The notes below the pieces were generated by a model. It was not told the origin of the DNA. It worked only from the letters and a program-made list of their open reading frames with translations, and ran no database searches. The position numbers and the translations under genes were made by a program. Below, piece by piece: positions 50,693 through 58,503 of a stretch of DNA of 64,000 nt. Position 1 is the stretch's first letter, and each line of letters begins with the position of its first letter. This DNA comes from Sphingomonas corticis (lineage in GTDB: Bacteria > Pseudomonadota > Alphaproteobacteria > Sphingomonadales > Sphingomonadaceae): NCBI RefSeq assembly GCF_012035195.1, contig NZ_JAAVJH010000005.1, positions 124,001 to 188,000 of the forward strand, written 5' to 3'.

Positions 50693-51388
50693 ATGGCCAC
50701 CACCCTCTCCGATCGCGCCGTCATCCGCCTGGCCGGGGAGGACGTGCGCGGCTTCCTGCAGGGCCTCGTCACCAATGACGTCGCGCAGCTGCCGTGCTGG
50801 GCCGCGCTGCTGTCGCCGCAGGGCAAGGCGCTGTTCGACTTCATCCTGTGGCCCGACGGGGAGGACGTGCTGATCGATTGCGAGGCGGCGCAGGCCGATG
50901 CCCTGGTGCGGCGCCTGTCGATGTACCGCCTGCGCCGCCCGATCGCGATCGCGCCCGATCCGTCGCTCGCGGTCCACTGGTCGTGCGGGGGCGGGGAGGG
51001 GGTGCCCGACCCGCGCCTTCCCGCGCTCGGCCGACGCTGGATCGCTCCCGCGGACGAGCCGGCGGAAGGCTGGCGCGCGCACCGCCTGTCGCTGGGCGTG
51101 GCGGAGGGGGTGGCCGAGCTCGGCAGCGGCGAGACGCTGTGGCTGGAGGCGAACGCGCGCGAGCTGAACGGCGTCAGCTTCGGCAAGGGCTGCTACGTCG
51201 GCCAGGAGAATACCGCGCGGATGCACCACCGCGACAGGGTGAACCGCCGGCTGGTCGTGGCGCCGCTCGCGGCGGGCGAGGCGAAGATGCGCGCGGGCCA
51301 TGCCGATCTCGGGCTGATGGTCACGCTGCGCCGCGTCGACGCGCTGGGCGACGCGATCGTGCCCGCCTGGCTTGCCGAAGCGTTATAG
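50693..51388 (+). CDS. ygfZ: YgfZ/GcvT-family iron-sulfur biogenesis protein
   Basis: A 231-residue tetrahydrofolate-binding-fold protein of the YgfZ (CAF17, IBA57) group, needed for some iron-sulfur enzymes. The signature is FGKGCYVGQENTARM, with the conserved Cys in KGCYVGQE. The N-terminal part has VIRLAGEDVRGFLQGLVTND. The C-terminal domain is shorter than in E. coli, as is usual for alphaproteobacteria. It is divergent from pyrC across the palindromic repeat. Confidence 0.92.
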   Translation: MATTLSDRAVIRLAGEDVRGFLQGLVTNDVAQLPCWAALLSPQGKALFDFILWPDGEDVLIDCEAAQADALVRRLSMYRLRRPIAIAPDPSLAVHWSCGGGEGVPDPRLPALGRRWIAPADEPAEGWRAHRLSLGVAEGVAELGSGETLWLEANARELNGVSFGKGCYVGQENTARMHHRDRVNRRLVVAPLAAGEAKMRAGHADLGLMVTLRRVDALGDAIVPAWLAEAL

Positions 51389-51467
51389 CGAAACAACACA
51401 GATCGCGCTTGACGAGGCCGTGGCGGCCGATACGTTCGCTCCATCCAAAGGGTTGGGGGAGCGACAA

Positions 51468-53105
51468 GTGCTTCGACGTGATTTTCTGGCCGCCACCGGC
51501 AAGGTGGGCGCGGCCGGTCTGCTGCTATCCGCGTTTCCGGGCCGCGCCATCGCCGAACAGGAGCTTCAGTCCGCCGTGGACGCCTCGCTGAAGAAGCGGC
51601 TGGCCGATGCGGCGCTGGGCGCCGCGCGCTCCGCCGGGGCGACCTATACCGACGTGCGCGTCGGGCGGTACCTGCGCCAGTTCGTCATCACGCGCGAGGC
51701 GAACGTGCAGAATATCGTCAACACCGAGTCCACCGGGGTCGGCATCCGCGTGATCGCCGGCGGTGCCTGGGGCTTCGCCGCGACGAACGCGCTGACCGAC
51801 GACGCCGTCGCCGCCGCCGCGCGACAGGCGGTGGCGATCGCCAAGGCCAATGCGAAGAACCAGTCCGCGCCGGTGCAGCTGGCGCCCACGCCGGGCGTCG
51901 GCGAGGTCAGCTGGAAGACGCCGATCGTCAAGAACAGCATGGCCGTGCCGATCAAGGACAAGGTCGACCTGCTGCTGGGCGTCAACGCCGCCGCGATCGG
52001 CGCGGGCGCGAACTTCGTCAACTCGATGCTGTTCCTCGTGAACGAGCAGAAGTATTTCGCCTCGACCGACGGGTCGTACATCGACCAGGACGTGCACCGC
52101 ATCTGGGCGCCGATGACGGCGACGGTCATCGACAAGGCGACCGGCAAGTTCCGCAGCCGCGAGGGTCTGTCGGCCCCGATGGGCATGGGCTTCGAATATC
52201 TCGACGGCGCACCTGCGGAGAAGACCGTGACGCCCGCGGGCGTCACGACGTACAAGCGCTCGTACGACATGAAGGAGGACGCGATCGCCGCCGCGAAGAA
52301 CGCGCGCGCAAAGCTGACCGCGCCCTCGGTGAAGCCGGGCAAGTACGACCTGGTGCTCGATCCCAACCACCTCGGCCTCACGATCCACGAGAGCGTCGGC
52401 CACCCGCTCGAGCTCGACCGCGTGCTCGGCTACGAGGCGAATTACGCCGGCACCAGCTTTGCCACGCTCGACAAGCAGAAGGCGGCGTACCAGTACGGCA
52501 GCGACAAGGTGACGATCGTCGCCGACAAGACGCAGCCCGGCTCGCTCGGCGCCGTCGCCTACGACGACGAGGGCGTGAAGACGAAGAAGTGGGACCTGAT
52601 CAAGGACGGCACGCTGGTCGATTATCAGACGATCCGCGACCAGGCGCATATTCTCGGCAAGAAGGAGTCGGACGGCTGCTGCTACGCCGACAGCTGGTCC
52701 AGCGTGCAGTTCCAGCGCATGGCGAACGTCTCGCTCCAGCCCGGCAAGGCCAAGATGTCGCCCGCGCAGATGATCGCGGGGGTGGAGAACGGCATCTACA
52801 TCATCGGCGACGGTTCGTTCTCGATCGACCAGCAGCGCTACAACGCGCAGTTCGGCGGGCAATTGTTCTACGAGATCAAGAACGGCAAGATCACGCAGCA
52901 GATCGAGGACGTCGCCTATCAGATGCGCACGCCGGAATTCTGGTCCGCCTGCGCGGGAAGCTGCGACGAGAGCGACTATCGCCTGTTCGGCAGCTTCTTT
53001 GACGGCAAGGGCCAGCCCTCGCAGGTCTCCGCGGTCAGCCACGGATCGTCGACCACGCGCTTCAACGGCATCAACGTCATCAACACCGCGCGCTCGCTCG
53101 GCTGA
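51468..53105 (+). CDS. tldD: TldD-family metalloprotease subunit
   Basis: A 545-residue TldD protein with a twin-arginine signal (RRDFLAATGKVGAAGLLLSA), so it is probably exported folded. The metal site is THE central motif HESVGHPLELDRVLGYEAN. SRDGTLVDYQTIRDQ-like residues and GIYIIGDGSFSIDQQRY follow. TldD with TldE forms a complex that cleaves unfolded peptides. The GTG at 51468, after GGGGGAGC, is preferred over an upstream ATG. The tldE gene follows after 25 bases. Confidence 0.92.
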   Translation: MLRRDFLAATGKVGAAGLLLSAFPGRAIAEQELQSAVDASLKKRLADAALGAARSAGATYTDVRVGRYLRQFVITREANVQNIVNTESTGVGIRVIAGGAWGFAATNALTDDAVAAAARQAVAIAKANAKNQSAPVQLAPTPGVGEVSWKTPIVKNSMAVPIKDKVDLLLGVNAAAIGAGANFVNSMLFLVNEQKYFASTDGSYIDQDVHRIWAPMTATVIDKATGKFRSREGLSAPMGMGFEYLDGAPAEKTVTPAGVTTYKRSYDMKEDAIAAAKNARAKLTAPSVKPGKYDLVLDPNHLGLTIHESVGHPLELDRVLGYEANYAGTSFATLDKQKAAYQYGSDKVTIVADKTQPGSLGAVAYDDEGVKTKKWDLIKDGTLVDYQTIRDQAHILGKKESDGCCYADSWSSVQFQRMANVSLQPGKAKMSPAQMIAGVENGIYIIGDGSFSIDQQRYNAQFGGQLFYEIKNGKITQQIEDVAYQMRTPEFWSACAGSCDESDYRLFGSFFDGKGQPSQVSAVSHGSSTTRFNGINVINTARSLG

Positions 53106-53130
53106 GCTCGAGCGCAGGGGAGAGTAGAGA

Positions 53131-54465
53131 ATGGCTCTGTTTACCGAAGCTGAGGCCCGCGCGATCTGCGCCAAGGCCGTGAAGATGTCGAAGGCGGACG
53201 AATGCTCCGCGACGCTGACCGGCTCGATCAAGGGCAACGTCCGCTTCGCGCGCAACGACGTGTCTACCGCGGGCCTCGTCGAAGACACCGACCTTGCCGT
53301 GCAGGTCGCGTTCGGCAAGCGCACCGGCGTCGCGACGATCAACCAGTTCGACGACGCCTCGATCGAGCGCTGCGTGCGTCGCGCCGAGGATCTCGCGCGG
53401 CTGGCGCCGGAGAATGCCGAGTACATGCCCGTGCTCGACAAGCAGGCCTATCGCGCGACGCCCACCTTCTCCGCGGCGACCGCAGCGCTCACGCCGGAGG
53501 CCCGCGCGCAGGTGGCGGCGCAGTCGATCGCGCCATGCCGCGCGGCGAAGCTGGTCGCCGCCGGCTTCCTGGAGGACGGGCAGAGCTTCTATGCCTTCGC
53601 CAACTCCAAGGGGAATTCGGGCTACCAGCGTTCGACCGGCATGGATTACACCTGCACGGTGCGGACCGAGGACGGGCGCGGTTCCGGCTGGGTCGGCCGC
53701 AACCTGCAGGATTCCGCCGCTTTCAGCGCGGACACGGAGATCCGCACCGCGATGCGCAAGGCGAGCGCCTCCGTCGACGCCAAGGCGATCGAGCCGGGCA
53801 AGTACACCGTCATCCTGGAGCCGGCGGCGGCGGCCGGTCTCGTCAGCTTCATGCTGAACTTCTTCGACGCGCGCTCCGCCGACGAGGGGCGCAGCTTCCT
53901 GTCGAAGAAGGGCGGCGGCAACAAGCTGGGCGAGCAGGTGTTCGGTCCGCAGGTGAACATCACCAGCGATCCGTGGGATCCGCAGGCCGCGGTGCTGCCG
54001 TGGGACGACGATTACGTCCCGCGCGAGAAGATGCCGATCGTGCAGAACGGCAAGGTGATGAACCTCGACTATTCGCGCTTCTGGGCGGCGAAGCAGGGGA
54101 AGAAGGCGATCGGCACGCCGGGCAACATCATCATGGCGGGCGGCACGAAGTCGACCGCGGACCTGGTCCGCACGACGCAGCGCGGCATCCTCGTCAGCCG
54201 CACGTGGTACATCCGCATGGTCGATCCGCAGACCGTGCTGCTGACCGGATTGACCCGCGACGGCACCTTCTACATCGAGAACGGCGAGATCAAATATCCG
54301 ATCAAGAACCTGCGTTTCAACGAATCGCCGGTCATCATGCTCAACAACATCGACGAGCTGGGCAAGCCGGTGCGCGTGGCCGGTGATGAGAGTTCGCTGA
54401 CGATGGTCCTGCCCCCGATGCGGCTGCGCGACTTCACCTTCACCTCGCTGTCGGACGCGGTGTGA
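53131..54465 (+). CDS. tldE: TldE/PmbA-family protein
   Basis: A 444-residue TldE/PmbA-like partner of TldD. Markers include VRFARNDVSTAGLVED, GNSGYQRSTGMDYTC and GTPGNIIMAGG. It lacks the HExxxH metal motif, as is normal for TldE. No signal peptide is seen, although its partner has a Tat-like one. It starts 25 bases after tldD and is surely co-transcribed. In E. coli the pair matures peptides such as microcins; here the target is unknown. Confidence 0.9.
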   Translation: MALFTEAEARAICAKAVKMSKADECSATLTGSIKGNVRFARNDVSTAGLVEDTDLAVQVAFGKRTGVATINQFDDASIERCVRRAEDLARLAPENAEYMPVLDKQAYRATPTFSAATAALTPEARAQVAAQSIAPCRAAKLVAAGFLEDGQSFYAFANSKGNSGYQRSTGMDYTCTVRTEDGRGSGWVGRNLQDSAAFSADTEIRTAMRKASASVDAKAIEPGKYTVILEPAAAAGLVSFMLNFFDARSADEGRSFLSKKGGGNKLGEQVFGPQVNITSDPWDPQAAVLPWDDDYVPREKMPIVQNGKVMNLDYSRFWAAKQGKKAIGTPGNIIMAGGTKSTADLVRTTQRGILVSRTWYIRMVDPQTVLLTGLTRDGTFYIENGEIKYPIKNLRFNESPVIMLNNIDELGKPVRVAGDESSLTMVLPPMRLRDFTFTSLSDAV

Positions 54466-54502
54466 GGAACGCCGTGGGAGGCGAGCCGCAATCGGTTCGC
54501 CT

Positions 54503-54600
54503 CCCCGGCGACGGCCGGGGTCCAGTTGGGCGAACGGACATGACGACGCGCAACCTGTATCACTTCGGCCTTCCCAACCGGACCCCGGCTTTCGCCGAGG
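54503..54600. repeat. Palindromic intergenic repeat, copy A
   Basis: Arms CCCCGGCGACGGCCGGGG plus TCCAGTTGGG (54503-54530) and the near reverse complement at 54573-54600 pair with 25 of 28 matches. The centre (CATGACGACGCGCAAC) is shared, with changes, with copy B at 55320-55421. The two copies flank the DUF4159 gene. Confidence 0.8.
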
Positions 54601-54615
54601 TGGTAGGATAGCCTG

Positions 54616-55311
54616 ATGAATCGTCAGCAATTCCTCCGCACTGCCATCGGCGCGGCGGCGGCGACGGTTCTGCCGCGATCTGCCCACGCCGCGGGTGCCT
54701 ACGATTTCTGGTTCACGCGCCTGCGCTACGACAGCGGCGACTGGGACGTGGACGCGCGGATGCCGTCCAACGTCATCACGTCGCTGATCGACTACACCAC
54801 GCTGCGGGTCGATCCCAAGGAGCGGGTGGTCGCGCTCGCCGATCCGAAGATGCTGACCGCGCCCTTCTGCTACCTGGCGGGGCACAAGCTGGTAGAATTC
54901 TCGCCCGCGGAACGGCGCAATTTCGAGCACTACGTGAGGAACGGCGGCTTCGTGCTGGTGGACGATTGCAACCACGACATCGACGGCCTGTTCGCCAAAT
55001 CCTTCGAACGGCAGATGGCGTCGATCTTCGGCGCTGCGGCGCTGAAGAAGCTGCCGAACACGCACCCGATCTACCGCCGCTTCTTCAAGTTCGACGGACC
55101 CCCGCCGACCGCGCTGGAGCTGAACGGCTGGGGCGACGACCTGGTCCACGACTACCTCAAGGGCATCGCGGTGAACGGCCGCCTCGGCCTCCTCTATTCG
55201 AACAAGGATTACGGGTGCGAATGGGACTACGATTGGCGCAACAAGCGCTTTCTGGCGGTCGACAACACGCGCTTCGCGGTGAACATCGTGCTGTACGCGC
55301 TGACGGCGTGA
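54616..55311 (+). CDS. DUF4159 domain protein, exported
   Basis: A 231-residue protein with a signal peptide of Tat-like form (MNRQQFLRTAIGAAAATVLP; only one Arg, so Tat use is uncertain). The DUF4159 domain covers the rest: FWFTRLRYDSGDWDVD, LIDYTTLRVDPKE, NGGFVLVDDCNHDIDG and GCEWDYDWRNKRF. It is one of a run conserved in alphaproteobacteria with MoxR and DUF58 proteins, thought to act on the envelope. Function unknown. It lies between two repeat copies. Confidence 0.88.
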   Translation: MNRQQFLRTAIGAAAATVLPRSAHAAGAYDFWFTRLRYDSGDWDVDARMPSNVITSLIDYTTLRVDPKERVVALADPKMLTAPFCYLAGHKLVEFSPAERRNFEHYVRNGGFVLVDDCNHDIDGLFAKSFERQMASIFGAAALKKLPNTHPIYRRFFKFDGPPPTALELNGWGDDLVHDYLKGIAVNGRLGLLYSNKDYGCEWDYDWRNKRFLAVDNTRFAVNIVLYALTA

Positions 55312-55319
55312 GGGCGTCG

Positions 55320-55421
55320 TTCCCCGGCGAAGGCGGGGGTCCAGTCGGGAAGACCGTCATGATGATGCGCAGCATCCGCCAACGATCGTCGCCCAACGGG
55401 ACCCCGGCCTTCGCCGGGGAA
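55320..55421. repeat. Palindromic intergenic repeat, copy B
   Basis: Arms at 55320-55349 and 55392-55421 pair over 30 bases with 27 matches, carrying the CCCCGGCGAAGGC and GCCTTCGCCGGGG ends. The core CATGATGATGCGCAGC resembles that of copy A. It fills the gap between the DUF4159 gene and moxR. Confidence 0.8.
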
Positions 55422-55432
55422 CGAGGTGCCGC

Positions 55433-56413
55433 ATGACCGAGGCCGACATCCAGGCGCAGCTGGCGAAGCTCACCGACCTGCGCGCCGCCATCGCGCAGGC
55501 GATCGTCGGGCAGCAGGACGTGGTGGAGCAATTGCTGATCGGCCTCTTCGCCGGCGGGCACTGCCTGCTGGAAGGCGTGCCGGGGCTGGGCAAGACCTTG
55601 CTCGTCAAGTCGCTGGGCGAGGCGCTGGAGCTGCCGTTCCGCCGCGTGCAATTCACGCCGGACCTGATGCCCAGCGACATTTTGGGCACCGAGCTGCTGG
55701 AGGAGGACCACGGCACCGGCAAGCGCCATTTTCGCTTCCAGCAGGGGCCCGTCTTCACCAGCCTGCTGCTCGCCGACGAGCTGAACCGCACCCCGCCCAA
55801 GACGCAGGCCGCGCTGCTGGAGGCGATGCAGGAGCGCACGGTCAGCTACGCCGGGGTCACGCACGAACTGCCGCGCCCGTTCTTCGTGCTGGCGACGCAG
55901 AACCCGTTGGAACAGGCCGGCACCTATCCGCTGCCCGAGGCGCAGCTCGACCGCTTCCTGCTGCTGGTCCGCGTCGGCTATCCGACTGCGGCGGAGGAGG
56001 CGGCCATCCTGCGGCTGACGACGGGTGCGGCGCAGGCCGCGGTGCCCAAAGTGATGGACGCCGACGAGGTGGTGGCGGTCCAGCGGCTGGTGCGCGACGT
56101 CCACGTGTCCGAAGGGCTGGTCGACTGGATCACGCGGATCGTGCGCGCCACCCGGCCGGGCGACGCGGCGGCGGAGGTGGTCCCGCGCTACGTCCGCTGG
56201 GGCGCGGGGCCGCGTGCGGGGCAGTCGCTGGTGCTGGCGTCGAAGGCGCGCGCGCTGCTCCACGGGCGGCTGGCCGCCACGCGAGAGGACGTCGCCGCGC
56301 TCGCCGCGCCCGTGCTGCGCCACCGCCTGCTGCTGTCCTTCGCCGCGGAAGCGGACGGGAAGAGCGCGGACGACGTGGTCGCGGGCGTGTTGGCGCAGGT
56401 GCCGGCGCCGTGA
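55433..56413 (+). CDS. moxR: MoxR family AAA ATPase
   Basis: A 326-residue AAA+ ATPase. Walker A is EGVPGLGKTLLVK, Walker B and sensor area is LLADELNRTPPKTQAALLEAMQE, and LATQNPLEQAGTYPLPEAQL is the MoxR-specific string. MoxR proteins act as chaperones that insert metals or assemble complexes, often with a von Willebrand or DUF58 partner, which follows here. It starts the conserved run with DUF58, BatA-like and DUF4175 genes. Confidence 0.95.
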   Translation: MTEADIQAQLAKLTDLRAAIAQAIVGQQDVVEQLLIGLFAGGHCLLEGVPGLGKTLLVKSLGEALELPFRRVQFTPDLMPSDILGTELLEEDHGTGKRHFRFQQGPVFTSLLLADELNRTPPKTQAALLEAMQERTVSYAGVTHELPRPFFVLATQNPLEQAGTYPLPEAQLDRFLLLVRVGYPTAAEEAAILRLTTGAAQAAVPKVMDADEVVAVQRLVRDVHVSEGLVDWITRIVRATRPGDAAAEVVPRYVRWGAGPRAGQSLVLASKARALLHGRLAATREDVAALAAPVLRHRLLLSFAAEADGKSADDVVAGVLAQVPAP

Positions 56414-56441
56414 CACTGTGGGTTCCCGTCCCTTGCACCCT

Positions 56442-56511
56442 CCGTTCGGCCTGAGCGCAGTCGAAGGCCAAGCGATGGCGGCTGTGCTTCGACTTCGCTC
56501 GGCACGAACGG
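56442..56511. repeat. Palindromic intergenic repeat
   Basis: Left arm CCGTTCGGCCTGAGCGCAGT plus CGAAGGC (56442-56468) and right arm 56485-56511 pair imperfectly. The left arm matches 26 of 27 bases of the half copy at 15204-15230. It lies between moxR and the DUF58 gene. Confidence 0.75.
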
Positions 56512-56524
56512 TGGCGGCGCGCCC

Positions 56525-57397
56525 GTGACGGCCGATCCGCTCCCCCCCGGCACGCGCGCGCGGCTCGCCGGGCTGCGCCTCGTCACCCGCCGCGCCAGCG
56601 GGGCGGGGGGCATTGGCCTGCATGCCAGCCGCAGCCGCGGCGCGGGGCTCGAATTCGCGCAATACCGCCCCTACGAGCCCGGCGACGAGCCGCGCCAGAT
56701 CGACTGGAAGCTGTACGCGCGCGCCGACCGCTTCTTCGTGCGCGAGGCGGAGCGGGAAAGCCCGGTCGCGCTGTGGACGCTGGTGGACGCCACCGCGTCC
56801 ATGGCACAGGCCGATGCGCGCGCGCCGGACTGGACGCGCTGGGCCGCGGCGCGCGCGATGGCGGCGGCGTTGGGCGAGCTGGCGCTGGCGGGCGGCGACC
56901 GCTTCGGCTGGGTGGTGCTGGCGCAGGAGGGGCTGGAGCTCGCGCAGCCCGCGGCCGGCGTGCGCCAGCGCGACCGGCTGCGGCGCGAGCTCGCCGCCCT
57001 GCGCGGGGCGGGGCGCTTCCCCGCGCCCGACCGGCTGGCGCCGGTGTTCGAGCGGATCGCCGCGCGTGACCTCGTCGTGATGCTCAGCGACTTCTTCGAT
57101 CCCGCGGCGGTCGCCACCGCGACGCGGCTGGCCGATGCCGGACGCGAGGTGGTCGCGATCCAGCTGCTGACCGTCGCCGAGCGCGACTTCGACTTCGCCG
57201 GCGGCCACCGCTTCCGCGATCCGGAGACCGGCGAGGAACTGCTGGGCGACGCCGACGCGCTGCGCGCCGACTATCTCGCGCGCTTCGCCGACGCGCGCGC
57301 CGCGTTGACGGCGGAATGGGAGGCGCACGGCGTCCGCCACGCCACCTACGTGCTCGACGAGCCGCTCGACGCGCCGCTGCGGCGGCTGTTCGCGTGA
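56525..57397 (+). CDS. DUF58 domain protein
   Basis: A 290-residue DUF58 protein, the usual partner of MoxR. The hallmark is YRPYEPGDEPRQIDWKLYAR with RFFVRE after it. The following VWF A-like fold has DLVVMLSDFFDP and the metal-ion site in a degenerate form. No signal is obvious. It overlaps the BatA-like gene by GTGA. The role is probably protein-complex assembly with MoxR; inferred. Confidence 0.92.
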   Translation: MTADPLPPGTRARLAGLRLVTRRASGAGGIGLHASRSRGAGLEFAQYRPYEPGDEPRQIDWKLYARADRFFVREAERESPVALWTLVDATASMAQADARAPDWTRWAAARAMAAALGELALAGGDRFGWVVLAQEGLELAQPAAGVRQRDRLRRELAALRGAGRFPAPDRLAPVFERIAARDLVVMLSDFFDPAAVATATRLADAGREVVAIQLLTVAERDFDFAGGHRFRDPETGEELLGDADALRADYLARFADARAALTAEWEAHGVRHATYVLDEPLDAPLRRLFA

Positions 57398-58503
57398 CGG
57401 CGGCGCTGCTCCTTCCCGCGGGGCTGGCGGTGCTGGCGGCGGTGGCGATCCCGCTGCTGGTCCACCTGGCGCGGCGCACCCAGGCGGTGCCGACGGACTT
57501 CGCCGCGCTCCGCTGGCTGCGGCAGCGGCCCCGGCCGCGGCAGCGTCCGCGCTTCGACGAGTGGCCGCTGCTCGTCGCGCGACTGCTGCTGGTGGCGCTG
57601 CTCGCGCTGTTCTTCGCGCGCCCGGTGCTGATCGGGGAGGCCCAGCCGCGCGCGATCGTGGCCGCGGTCCCCGGCGCCGACACGCGCGGCCTCGGCGAGC
57701 GGGCCGTGTGGCTCGCCCCCGGCTTCCCCCCGGTCACCGACCCCGCGCCCGCGGGATACGTGCCCGTCGCCAGCCTGCTGCGCGAGCTGGACGCGACCTT
57801 GCCCCCCGGCGCGCGGCTGACCGTGCGCGTGCCCGCGACCATCGAGGGCGCGGATGCCGAGCGGCCGGTGCTTTCGCGCGCGGTCGACTGGCAGGTGGTG
57901 ACCGGCCGCATGGCGCCGCCGCGCGCGACCACGCCGGTCGCGGTGCGGCTGGCGGTGCGCGACGGCGGCGTGGCGGGGGCGGCGTACCTCCGCGCCGCCG
58001 CCGTCGCGCTCGGCCATCGCGACGCGGGGAGCGCCGCCGCGCCGCTGCCGCACGCCGGGGCGCTCGCCTGGTTCGTGCCCGGCGCGGTGCCGGACAAGGT
58101 GCGCGACTTCGCGGCGCGTGGCAACGTGGTGCTGCTGCCGGTCACCGCCTCGCTGCCCGGCGCGGAGACGGTCTGGCGCGACCGGCTGGGCGCATCGGTT
58201 GCCGAGGGCACGGCGGTAGGGCGCGGGCGCATGCTGCGCTTCGTGCGCCCGCTGGTCCCCGCCGCGCTGCCCGCGCTCGTGGAGCCGGATTTCCCCGATC
58301 GCCTCGCCGAGGCGATCGCGCCGCCTCGCGCTCGACCGTCGCGCGCGACGGCGCGCGACCTCGCGCCGGTCATCGGCGACCGCGCTGCGGGAGAGGGGCT
58401 CGCGACCACGGACCTGCGCCCGTGGCTGGCACTCGCCGTCGCGCTGCTGTTCCTCGCCGAGCGCTGGCTCGCGACGCGCCGCCGGCGCGCGGTGACGCCG
58501 TGA
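57394..58503 (+). CDS. BatA-like membrane protein
   Basis: A 369-residue protein beginning with the aerotolerance regulator N-terminal domain: ALLLPAGLAVLAAVAIPLLV, HLARRTQAVPTDFAALRWLR and LLVARLLLVALLALFFARPV. A periplasmic beta domain follows, and a final hydrophobic segment LALAVALLFLAERWLA ends in a basic tail. GTG 57394 overlaps the DUF58 stop. It has no von Willebrand domain of its own. Function unknown, probably a partner of MoxR. Confidence 0.85.
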   Translation: MTAALLLPAGLAVLAAVAIPLLVHLARRTQAVPTDFAALRWLRQRPRPRQRPRFDEWPLLVARLLLVALLALFFARPVLIGEAQPRAIVAAVPGADTRGLGERAVWLAPGFPPVTDPAPAGYVPVASLLRELDATLPPGARLTVRVPATIEGADAERPVLSRAVDWQVVTGRMAPPRATTPVAVRLAVRDGGVAGAAYLRAAAVALGHRDAGSAAAPLPHAGALAWFVPGAVPDKVRDFAARGNVVLLPVTASLPGAETVWRDRLGASVAEGTAVGRGRMLRFVRPLVPAALPALVEPDFPDRLAEAIAPPRARPSRATARDLAPVIGDRAAGEGLATTDLRPWLALAVALLFLAERWLATRRRRAVTP

